Assembly: GCF_021347895.1 (NCBI RefSeq)
Contig: NC_067113.1
Coordinates: 38,024,194 to 38,088,193, forward strand
Reading direction: 5' to 3'
Length of the DNA stretch: 64,000 nt
Origin: Acanthochromis polyacanthus
Lineage: Eukaryota > Chordata > Actinopteri > Pomacentridae
Each line of letters begins with the position of its first letter. Positions within the stretch are counted from its first letter, which is position 1. The translations under genes were made by a program, and so were the position numbers. Below, one piece after another: positions 11,665-21,812 of this stretch. The notes under the pieces were generated by a model. The model saw nothing but the letters and a program-made list of their open reading frames with translations. It was not told the origin of the DNA and searched no databases.

Positions 11665-12144
11665 AAATGAAGGGGTGAGGACAGATGAAGGGGTGAGGAC
11701 AGATGAAGGGGTGAGGATAGATGAAGGGGTGAGGATAGATGAAAGGGTGAGGATAGATGAAGGGGTGAGGATAGATGAAGGGGTGAGGATAGATGAAGGG
11801 GTGAGGATAGATGAAAGGGTGAGGACAGATGAAGGGTGAGGATAGATGAAGGGGTGAGGACAGATGAAGGGGTGAGGATAGATGAAAGGGTGAGGATAGA
11901 TGAAAGGGTGAGGACAGATGAAGGGGTGAGGACAGATGAAGGGGTGAGTTTAAATGAAGGGGCGAGGACAGATGAAGGGGTGAGGACAGATGAAGGGGTG
12001 AGGACAGATGAAGGGTGAGGATAGATGAAGGGGTGAGGATAGATGAAGGGGTGAGGACAGATGAAGGGGTGAGGATAGATGAAGGGGTGAGGACAGATGA
12101 AGGGGTGAGGATAGATGAAGGGGTGAGGATAGATGAAGGGGTGA
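11665..12144. repeat. 18-bp minisatellite, right part
   Basis: The same GATGAAGGGGTGAGGATA array as at 6880-7608 continues here in the same orientation, for about 27 units. Some units are 17 bp (AAGGGTGAGG), which breaks the reading frame. A variant unit with GAGTTTAAATGAAGGGGC lies near 11946. Confidence 0.95.
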
Positions 12145-12480
12145 GGGTGTCTCTGAACTATTTTTGCTTTCTGGACTATCAGCTTTTCTGAACAGATTCC
12201 TGAAACCTAAATTTGAATTGTGCTGATGGAACACATGGTTCTGTGGATCAGGTCTGTTCTGTGGGTTCTCCGTAGAACATGTGCTCATGTAGAACCCTGC
12301 TGGATGCTGAGCAGCAGGAAGAACACTGGTTGGTGCATAAATCATGTTTTATTCATGATTTATGGAAATGAAAAAGAGTTAAACCTGCAGGAGAGTCTTT
12401 AAAAGTCAGAACGAGACAGAACCCAAAGTGGCTACAGAGTAGGACAAAAAGAGAAGGGTTAGAACATCTGGACCACCATG
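12145..12480. other. Unique spacer, nothing recognised
   Basis: Sequence between the 18-bp array and the hAT-like element. It shows no convincing coding frame. The last bases (GAACATCTGGACCACCATG, ending at 12480) resemble one diverged unit of the array that starts again at 14035. Confidence 0.4.
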
Positions 12481-14034
12481 CAGGGGTGGACTGACGTTCG
12501 GGGATACCGGGCATATCCCCGGGGGGCCGATGCGGCTGTGGCCCGGTCGGACCACGAGAACAAAAAGGTCTAGCGGGACACCGCCAACAGCGCTATGGTC
12601 CGCTCCACAAGGAGGCTGGGCTGACAGCTGGACAGCTCCTGATACCATAGGCTGGTTTACCTGTGATTGCTGCTGATAACCAATCACATTTCATCCCTGC
12701 GGCGCTTAAGTCCCACCCACTCCCTCACTCTGCAGCTGCCGTCACCTGTCAATCACACACAGAGGAGACGGACATCTAACGGCAGCTTTGGATGGATGCG
12801 AGTCGGTGCAAAATATGGAAAAAAAAATCCCAAAAACAAAAAGGTGGCGCTGAGAAGCTGAGGACAAAAAGAGAAAATCCCTTCAAGACCACGCAACAAC
12901 AAACATGAAAACAACTGATTTATTTGGCGGTCGCTCGGGAGAAGTTTCTGGAAAGAGTCCAGAACTTTCCATCCCAGGCACAAGCACGAGCAGCGTTAGG
13001 GGAGGAGTGACGTGCAAGTAAGTTATGTTTGGTACTTGTTGATGCTTTGGTGAAAATGTCAATTTGGTTAAAGTGAGTTAATTCAGCACAGCGTTAGCTA
13101 GCCTGTTAGCACAGTGCTAGCTAGCCTTTGGAGTCCAAATAGCCACCATTTACTTACCAGACAAAATAATAAACGGAGTGGCAGAGAAAAGTGAGCTCCT
13201 GCAGAAACTGCTCACTGAATGCGGGAATAATATTTCTATTCACAATGCTTTTAGTGTGTGACTTAGCTACTTACTGATCTTTAAATCAGTGAATGACTTA
13301 TTGTTACAGACTCTTGAACTAACATTTAAAATGTGACCTATTAGTTTTAACCAAGGTTTCAGGACGGGTGATGTGTTATTATAGCTAATGTAATGTTTTG
13401 TTCTTACCCATATAGGCCGGCATGTGTTCCAGAGGAGACCCCGGAGAGGACTGTAATCCACATTGTGGAAGGTGGTGAACATTTTAACACAACTGACAAA
13501 GGTTAAGGTATAACTAACTATAAGTTTTTATATTGTATAGAGTTGTTTGTATAGTTGCTGTATAGTTGTTATTTTATATAAAGGATAAGTTATCACATTG
13601 TATAGATGCTTGCTGTGTAGTTTGTTATTTATCTATAATATATATAGAAATAATATTTACATCTATATTGTTCATCTATTTTTAAATAAAACAAACTTGT
13701 GAAATGAACTTGTTGTCATTAAGCTGCCCTCTTGTGGTTTACTCATGTATAGACAGGTGGTGTCACTAACAGACTGGCAAATAGGTAAGCTAAATTCTAT
13801 TGTATCGACATGCTATAAAATCACAATATACCTGCAATTATTTTACAGTAACCTACTTAAAGCTTAAGGTTAATTATTATTCTTATACGATTATGGTCCA
13901 AATTGCTTCTATTTCAGTGATTAACTCAGGAACATGAAACTTGTGTTGATGGCTGGTTGGTTGCCACACCACGCATGAAGTGGGGCCGGTCTGTCCATGT
14001 CTCACGGGACACTTTACCCCCCAGTCCGCCCTTG
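12481..14034. mobile_element. hAT-like DNA transposon, deletion derivative (1554 bp)
   Basis: The left end begins CAGGGGTGGACTGAC. The right end is CCCAGTCCGCCCTTG, whose reverse complement CAAGGGCGGACTGGG matches the left end at 12 of 15 positions. The 8 bp outside the ends are CCACCATG (12473-12480) and CCTCCATG (14035-14042), 7 of 8 identical, as expected for a hAT target duplication. Near 12850-12920 one frame reads EAEDKKRKSLQDHA and TTDLFGG, resembling the start of hAT (ZMYM-type) transposases, but neighbouring frames are broken and no DDE/RW core is present. It is therefore non-autonomous. Superfamily is inferred from the duplication length and the CAG termini. Confidence 0.8.
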
Positions 14035-15218
14035 CCTCCATGAACACCTGGACCTCTATGAACACCCTAGACCTCTATGAACACTGGACTAACCTGGACC
14101 TCTATGAACACCTGGACCTCTATGAACACCTGGACCTCTATGAACACCTGGACCTCTATGAACACCTAGAACCTCTATGAACACCTAGACCTCTATGAAC
14201 ACCTAGACCTCTATGAACACCTAGACCTCTATGAACACCTGGACCTCTATGAACACCTAGACCTCTATGAACACCTGGACCTCTATGAACACCTAGACCT
14301 CTATGAACACCTAGACCTCTGTGAACACCTGGACCTCTATGAACACCTAGACCTCTATGAACACCTAGACCTCTATGAACACCTAGACCTCTATGAACAC
14401 CTAGACCTCTATGAACACCTGGACCTCTATGAACACCTAGACATCTATGAACACCTAGACCTCTATGAACACCTAGACCTCTGTGAACACCTAGACCTCT
14501 GTGAACACCTAGACCTCTATGAACATCTAGACCTCTGTGAACACCTGGACCTCTATGAACACCTAGACCTCTATGAACACCTGGACCTCTATGAACACCT
14601 AGACCTCTATGAACACCTGGACCTCTATGAACACCTGGACCTCTATGAACACCTGGACCTCTATGAACACCTGGACCTCTATGAACACCTAGACCTCTAT
14701 GAACACCTAGACCTCTATGAACACCTAGACCTCTATGAACACCTAGACCTCTATGAACACCTAGACCTCTATGAACACCTAGACCTCTATGAACACCTAG
14801 ACTTCTATGAACACCTGGACCTCTATGAACACCTGGACCTCAATGAACACCTAGACCTCTATGAACACCTAGACCTCTATGAACATCTAGACCTCTATGA
14901 ACACCTGGACCTCTATGAACACCTAGACCTCTATGAACACCTAGACCTCTGTGAACACCTAGACCTCTGTGAACACCTAGACCTCTGTGAACATCTAGAC
15001 CTCTATGAACACCGAGACCTCTATGAACATCTAGACCTCTATGAACACCTGGACCTCTATGAACACCTAGACCTCTATGAACATCTAGACCTCTATGAAC
15101 ACCTAGACCTCTATGAACATCTAGACCTCTGTGAACACCGAGACCTCTGTGAACACCTAGACCTCTGTGAACATCTAGACCTCTATGAACATCTAGACCT
15201 CCGTGAACACCTGGACCC
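14035..15218. repeat. 18-bp minisatellite, about 65 copies
   Basis: The unit is CCTAGACCTCTATGAACA with CTGGACC, CATCTAG and CTGTGAA variants. The first unit overlaps the right target duplication of the hAT-like element, and a diverged unit lies on the element's other side. Stop-free frames on both strands are artefacts of the repeat. Confidence 0.97.
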
Positions 15219-15806
15219 ATTTCATCTGTCCAACGGTCCTTGAACTACACACCTGTGATTGGAGAGGCAGGTTTCTGTAGAACAGAAGTCCAGTTTTAGA
15301 CTGAATATATATAATAAATAATAATCTATAATCCAGGCTGAGAGTGAATATATAACGTTTAATAATATTAGTTCTACATTAGTTTCTTTGTCATTTTTGT
15401 TTGATTATTCCTCTTTTTGTTCATTTTCTGGCTTTAAAAACAACCTGAAAACCAGTTGTGTATTTTACTGGATATATTTAATATTATCAGAATAATGAGC
15501 ATATTTTAGTTGGATATCGTTGTTGGAAGTTTTCTGCTCATCTCTTTTTCTTTTCTTTTCTTGGACTCATGGATTTTTTTTGCTGTCATGTTTCCTTAGA
15601 ATTGTTTTGCATTTCATTTCACCAAAAAATCAACCAAAATCCAGTCAATTTCACTGGATTTTGGTTGATTTTTTGGTGAATGTTGTTAAAAACATCCAGT
15701 CAACCTTCAGTTACACAGAACGACCAATCAGAACTGATCAACTTCATTGATAACTCAGATCTGTGATTCTCTGTTGTTTTGTGTCTTTGCATTGTGTTCT
15801 TGCAGG

Positions 15807-15807
<1 letters not shown>
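15219..15807. other. Unique AT-rich spacer containing a fold-back
   Basis: No coding signal is seen. A perfect inverted repeat inside it is listed separately. Confidence 0.4.
15618..15680. repeat. Perfect 28-bp fold-back repeat
   Basis: Arms 15618-15645 and 15653-15680 are exact reverse complements around a 7-nt loop (CAATTTC). The left arm contains ATCAACCAAAATCCAGT and the right ACTGGATTTTGGTTGAT. It is related to the imperfect fold-back at 1174-1262. A transcript would form a 28-bp stem. No target duplication is evident. Confidence 0.93.
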
Positions 15808-15905
<98 letters not shown>

Positions 15906-15920
15906 CTCTCTCTCTCTCTG
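15808..15920. repeat. (CA)n then (TC)n microsatellite
   Basis: About 47 CA dinucleotides followed by about 9 TC dinucleotides. Open frames of poly-Thr/His and poly-Cys/Val across it are artefacts. Confidence 0.97.
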
Positions 15921-17200
15921 GTGTTTTGTTGTAACCGGAGAGTTGACTGTTGCTCATCCATCATTAACGGGACGATTTACCTGTTAGTCTGTGATCAATC
16001 ATTCAGAGGAGACATGGTCAGGTGTAAATGTGGGTTAGTAGGGTTAGTAGGTGTAGCACCCGTATGCATCCTCTCTGTTGAGGTGATCACCCCTAGATTG
16101 GTGGGTGCTCGGGTTTGTAAAGCTAAACGAAACTACTAAATAAATAATAGATATCAAAATATACCAAAATAAAATGAGACCCAGAGAAGGTTTTACTTTT
16201 TGGCCAAATTAACTAAAGAGAGGCCGGATTTAACACAACACAGAAATATATACACAACCAATGAGTCAAGAAAACATAAATGAAATGCCGTAAACTTTCC
16301 CAAAACTAGTTATAGTCTGTTCAGATGGTGACCCCGGATGGTCCTAATGACCAGTTCTGAGGTTAAACTAAATCCCTCTGTCACACAATAAACAGCAATA
16401 TTTCCCTTTCAGGTTATCCCACCGTTTCAAAACCCACAAAGTCAATACAATAGAATTATGCTCTATTATTATTAACAATAATAATAACAATTATGCTCTG
16501 TGATGACTCACTCAGGCATACACGCGCGCGCGGCCACACGGCTGAGTTTGCTCACAGTCCCGTGTTCAGTCCGAAACGACAACATCGCTGTTTGGTCCAC
16601 AAACACTGAGTGCGGTGAAACGTTCCAGTCTGACGGACGCTAGCCGCTGGGTTAGCATTAGCCACGCTAGCCTCCTATCCAGCTGCTCACAAACTGCTCC
16701 CACAGTCGGTCCTCCGTCCTCCCGCTCACCGTCTGACAGCGGGGCTTATGGGTCCTCAGCCCCGTTCTCCAAGCCTCCTGCCTGGGCTGCTGAGTCTGGC
16801 TTCGGCCAAACCAGAAGAATCCCCGCTCTGCCTCCTGTTCGCTGAGAGACGAAAAGAAGCCACCTGGAGTCTGATGAGCAGTGATGCCACCTGTTTGGGG
16901 GGATGCTCCGCGGGGTCAAAAATACCCAGACACGCTCACAACCAATCAAACCGTTTTCAGCCAGAGTAAAACAAGGCACCATCACCTGTAATAATAATCC
17001 CATTACCACCCGGCTGCATAGGGTCAGTAGGATTACTAGTGTTTGGGTTTTGGTTGTATTAGGTTCATTTTGTCGTTATATATTATACGAAACTGTTACT
17101 TATTTAAACCAGGTAAAAAGCAAAGCAACAAACTTTTCTGAATTGTCGGTTTAAATAAGTAACAGTTTCGTTTTGGGTTTTGGTGAGGATGAGTAGTGAT
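15921..17200. other. Unidentified sequence, possibly a decayed mobile element
   Basis: A block with no convincing coding frame. Both ends carry similar words (GGGTTAGTAGG near 16035, GGGTCAGTAGG near 17022; AGCACCCGTATGCAT near 16056, CCACCCGGCTGCATA near 17006), and the interior ranges from AT-rich to GC-rich. This could be the trace of an inserted element, but I cannot assign a family or firm ends. Confidence 0.3.
17088..17170. repeat. Perfect 23-bp inverted repeat with 37-nt loop
   Basis: Arms 17088-17110 and 17148-17170 are exact reverse complements; the left arm contains GAAACTGTTACTTATTTAAA. The shorter word CGAAACTACTAAAT near 16128 resembles the arm start. Confidence 0.9.
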
Positions 17201-17936
17201 GAGAGGACGGATACTTCCTGTTTAGATGTTTTACGTGTTTGGACAGACCCAAACCCTCCATCACAGGGTTAGTGTTCCGGTTAACCCTCTGAACCTTCAT
17301 CCTTGACCAGAAGCAGCTGAGATGACGTCTTCTGTGAAGCAGCTGGATGTTCTCAGTTTTTAGCAGATCTGTGAGAGCTTTAATCAGCTGTTTGCTCTGA
17401 CAGACTTTCATCTTTTTCTGCTCCCATTTCCCGCCCTGCACTTACGCTGCTCTGCTGCTTCTGGATAAATATTAGTCTGCAGCGGCCTTAAAATAGAGAT
17501 GACACATTTCTACGTTCCTGCTGCTGATGTGCGTGATGGGCTGTCGATGGGTCGCCTTAGCAAAATGCTGCCTCCCAAATCCCCTCTGAGCAGCACTAAG
17601 CTAATGGAGGAGGCTGTTAGTCCAAACACCAGCAGCTGAAGGAGCATGCTGGGAACCTCAGGGTCTCCTCAGGTGATGCTCCTCCCCAGAATGTGGAAGG
17701 TGAACACACCTGTGTTGAGTCTATGAAGTGATGGATGGTCCTGATGTTGGACCTCCAGCTGGCATCGTGTTCTGGTTCAGGAGAACCTGCCAGACATGAA
17801 CCTGCTCCGAGAAAAGATCAGTGATCCTCTGGAGAACATGACCCCAGAGCTGCTGAGAGGGTTCTGCTTCTGGTTCTGTCCCTCTGAAGAAGCGTGTCCA
17901 AACATCCTGAAGACTTTGCCGTATTATTCACAGCTC

Positions 17937-17946
17937 CTATTTTTAG
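17937..17946. promoter_or_regulatory. MEF2-type motif in a GC-rich unique block
   Basis: CTATTTTTAG is an exact match to the MEF2 consensus CTA(A/T)4TAG. It lies in a GC-rich, non-repetitive stretch that also holds an octamer-like ATGTAAAT near 18120. This may be an enhancer; the sequence alone does not show it. Confidence 0.35.
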
Positions 17947-18547
17947 CGCGGTGTCTCCGGCCTCCTTACAGTACGTTACACAAGCAGAGCCGGTCTGCTG
18001 TCAGGAAGCATTAGAGGCTCGCCGGCCGGCCGGCTTCGGCCTCGCTGCAGGCCGGGGTGACGACAGCGCAGAAAACAAGCCGGAGACACGGAGAAAACAA
18101 AGGGTAAGGGGCAGGGTTATGTAAATGATGCAAAGGCCGGCCGCCCAGAGGAAGAGGTGGGCGCTCGTAAAGCCCAGTCTTCATAACGTGGTCTTTAGCA
18201 GAGCCACGACTGCAGGCGTCAACAGCAGCACCGGCTCTGGAGGCACTGAGACTTCACCTTTTATTCCTGCCGGGGCGACAGAGAACTTCATCAGCAGCAT
18301 GTTGGGTTAGAGCGACTGCAGATGTCCAGTTTTGATCTCGTCTGTCTCCAGTTAGCATCAGAGAGCAGCTTACAGGCTGAACGTCTCACCAAATGTAAAA
18401 GAAAACACCTGGAGATTATTGTTTGGAGAATTCATGCAGGATTTTAGCTTTAGCTCGGCTTAGATGGCAGAACTTCAGATGAAAATGAAACATTTGGAAC
18501 AGAGCTCTGAATCCACCAGTGGTTCTAGAAACACCTGCAGAAGTCAA

Positions 18548-18835
18548 GGTCAGGGTTAGGTTAAGTTTAGGTTAGGTTAGGGTTAGAGATGGTGTTAGGG
18601 TTAGATTAGGGGGTGTGGTCAGGCACAGGGGATACTTACACCTCTCTATAATGTCCCTCAAAAAAACAAAACCATAAAAAAAACCATAAACCAACTGTAG
18701 GATTAGCATTAGGTTGGATTAGATTAGGTTAAGGTTAGATTAGGGTTAGGTTAGGGTTCAGTTAAGGTTAGGTCAGGCTTAGGTTAGGGATAGGTTTAAG
18801 ATTAGGTTCAGGTTTAAACTCAGGATTAAACAAAC
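18548..18835. repeat. Degenerate TTAGG-type repeat
   Basis: Irregular GGTTAGGGTTAGGTTAAG-like words, interrupted by unique sequence around 18600-18700. It resembles telomeric DNA but lacks long perfect TTAGGG runs, so it is more likely a decayed simple repeat than a former chromosome end. Confidence 0.5.
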
Positions 18836-20004
18836 CTGAGTCTACAAACAATTCGAGCATCTCACCACGACACATTCACATTTCTCCAACATGTCACCTT
18901 AAATCTGAGGCCGATGCTAAGCTAGCTAGCTAACAATGCTCTGACCAGCACACACCTGAGTCTGGTGGGAGGATCATTAAGAGTTTTCAGTCACTGAAAG
19001 GTTGAGGTTTGGATTTTTGGGCTTCAAAACTACAGGATTCACCACAAATGATGCTGAATATGGAAAGAGGTTTTTGTGAGACAGATGACGAGAATCCAGC
19101 TGTTTAAAGAAGATCCAGCTTCTCCTCCACAGAATGACTCCACAGGAACTGCTCTGTATGAACGTCACTGCATTTTCACCTGCAGGTCTTTAGCAGAAGA
19201 ACAATCAGAGAATCTGAGGGAACTGAACGGTTCTGGTCTGGAGCAGCTCTAAGAACACGGTTCTAACCCTAAGCTGGAGCTTCTGAGGTCCTGAACAGAA
19301 GATGTGTCCTCAGCTGGATACATTCTACATAAGTTCTAAATTGGTTCTAGATAAGTTCTAAATAAATTCTAGATAAGTTCTACGTAAATTCTGAATAGCT
19401 TCTAGATAAGTTCCAGATCAGTTCCAGATAAACCAGCAGCAGTTTGAGCATCAGTCATCTGTTCTGTTTTCCAGGAGAACCAGAAGCTTTATTGTCTTTA
19501 TTCTGCAGTAATTCCATGATTCTATAAAAGACTCAACACAGATCAGAACCTTTTGGAACTGAGTGAATAGATGCTGAAGGCCGGTCTAGTCGGCTGTTCT
19601 GAACAGAACCAGAACCTCTGAGGTTCTGCTGCTGATTAGCGGCAGACAGACGAGGCTTATCGCCGTCTCCTCCAGTTTCATTTTCCACTGCAGTGTTCCA
19701 GCTCCTCCCTGAGACGCCGTCGATGCATTCAGGCAGAGAGGAGGCGGGCCGGGCCGGGCCGGGCCGGGTCCGTCTCCAACCAACACAAAGCAGCAGACAG
19801 TCTGAGAACAGACGGCCGCTCGGGTTTCATCTCTTCCTGTGACGCAGAGCAGAGCAGCCAAACGTCCATATGGACCACCAGCAGGACCAGAACCAGGACC
19901 AGAACCAGGTCCATTTCTGCTTCCGCTGCAGATTATTAATCACGTTTAAATAACCGGGTTCAGGTCGACTGTGGAGGAAATGATTCTATGGAATCCAGAC
20001 CGAG

Positions 20005-20190
20005 AGGGGCAGATGGGTCCCCCCTATATAGAGCCGGGTTCTGCTCGAGGTTTCTTCCCTGTTAAAAGGGTGTTTTCCTGCCACTGTCTCCTTTGGGCTG
20101 CTCTGGGGGTCAGGCATATGGGTTCTGTAAAGCGTCTTGAGACAATTTGACTGTAATTGATGCTATATAAATAAAATTGAATTGAATTGA
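20005..20190 (+). mobile_element. L2 LINE 3'-end fragment
   Basis: About 185 bp nearly identical to the reverse complement of 7609-7795, including GAGGTTTCTTCCCTGTTAAA, GGGTCAGGCATATGGGTTCT and the tail ending ATTGAATTGAATTGAAA. It is a severely 5'-truncated insertion in plus orientation. A much weaker resemblance (GGGTTCTGTAGAGCGTCTGG) near 35316 may be another decayed tail. Confidence 0.9.
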
Positions 20191-21218
20191 AAACCAAAGC
20201 AGACAGAAATAGAAGCTAATAAATGAGACGTTCTCTCAGGAACCTGGACCATCCTGGACCCACAGACCTGAAGGAGGAACCCGGAGAGCCGGGCTCTGCT
20301 GGGTGTCCGGTTCCTCCATGGATCATATCAGCTCATGAAATATTCACAGCAGAACGTCTGGAGCTGAAAGAGGAGACGAGGTCAGAGATCTGGAGGAGGT
20401 GGAGGAGACCAAAGCTGAGATAAACAACACCGTCCTGTCCACCAATCACAGCTCAGAGCTCAGATGGAGATGGGCGGAGCTACACTCCAGTCTGATGACA
20501 CGTCAAGCAGGTGCAACAACCAGACGTGTTCATTTTAACACGTGACCACAGCATGTATGACAAAATCCTCAGTAATAGGACCAAAACACACAAAACACAC
20601 AAGTACACACAAGTACACACGGGTAAACAGGTAAACAGGTAAACAGGTGATCCTGAGCTGAACCAGGTGAAGAAGCTGTTCTGGAGTGTTCTTAGTGTTC
20701 CATCATGATTCTTAGTATTATAGAGTTATTTTTAGATTGAGAGCAAACAGAACCAGACTGTTCTCCTGACTTCAGCTGTTTCTCTGAAATGTTTCAAATG
20801 TGGATCAAAGTTTCCTCAGATGTCTGGTTTCGTCCACGATCTTCAGTTTCTCATCAGAGAGGAAAGAAACCAGAACAGATTCCCAGTGGAGGAGCTGAAA
20901 TCCCAGAATTTAGAGTGTTTATGTTAGAAAAATGACGGTTTAACTCGTGATAAAACACCTGCAGGCCTGTGTGATGTTTGATGAGAAAGAAGAGGTTCCC
21001 TGAGCTGCATCTTCATTTATATCTGTAGATATGTATGTATAGGTCCATCCTCTGGTCCAATCAGCAGGCCTACAGCTCCACCTGGTGGCGTCTCTGCAGC
21101 GCTGCAGGTGGTTTGATCTCCTGGTGAAGCGTGATGAGACGCGGTCCGTCACATCGCCGTGGGAGGATGCCGTGTTCGTGTGGAGACGAGCCTTGGCAAC
21201 AGGCAGATACTACCATGT

Positions 21219-21232
21219 GTCGCCATGGTAAC
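21219..21232. promoter_or_regulatory. Perfect RFX X-box motif
   Basis: GTCGCCATGGTAAC fits the X-box consensus on both half-sites. The surrounding 21.0-21.4 kb is unique sequence. Function is unproven. Confidence 0.35.
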
Positions 21233-21812
21233 CTGGTGAGAGGAAAGAGAGGAGGAGATGTCAAAAAGCGAGGGAGGAAAATGAAATCCAAACAGCTATT
21301 ATGACATGATGTAAGAGAAGCTCCCCGAGGACGAGCTGGTTTTCAGAGAGGAGACTGAAATCCAAGCAGAGATTTAGAGGAACTCTGATTATTCAGCCTG
21401 ATGAGTGACCTGCTTAATGAGATAAAGTAGGACAGCCTCTTCCTGCTGCCACTTCTCAAACAAACAGCACATTTATCTGAGGTCACCATAGCACTCACAT
21501 TTCACCTCCATAATGGAAGTCCTGCAGTTCTGAGGAACCAGAACATCATGAAGGAGGCAGAACTCAGAGACATCTTCTGTCAGGGAGAACCACGGAAACC
21601 AGCAAAATAAAGATTGGTTTTACTGAAAGGAACCATCATCCCCAACATGATTCATCAGATGTTAAAGCTGTGGAACAAACATCTGGTCGTCCTGTAGACC
21701 ATGAAGTATCTCCATGTTTCTTTTTCTCTCTGCTGGTTTCTGAAGAGTTTAGATGTTTAGTGATGTGATTTAGCTTCAGAGTAGGATTTAGTTCATTAAG
21801 AGAGACTGTGAA

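Larger units (their letters stand above)
17201..21780. other. Mostly unique spacer between arrays
   Basis: No exon of a known family is recognised. A GC-rich stretch at 17880-18330 contains a MEF2-type site. A TTAGG-like degenerate repeat lies at 18548-18835, degenerate AAGTTCTA repeats at 19315-19435, and an L2 3' end at 20005-20190. Open frames in this stretch are short and unsupported. Confidence 0.4.

Noticed and set aside
18548..18835. Interstitial telomere
   Set aside because: TTAGGG units are few and irregular; TTAGG-like words are broken by unique DNA.
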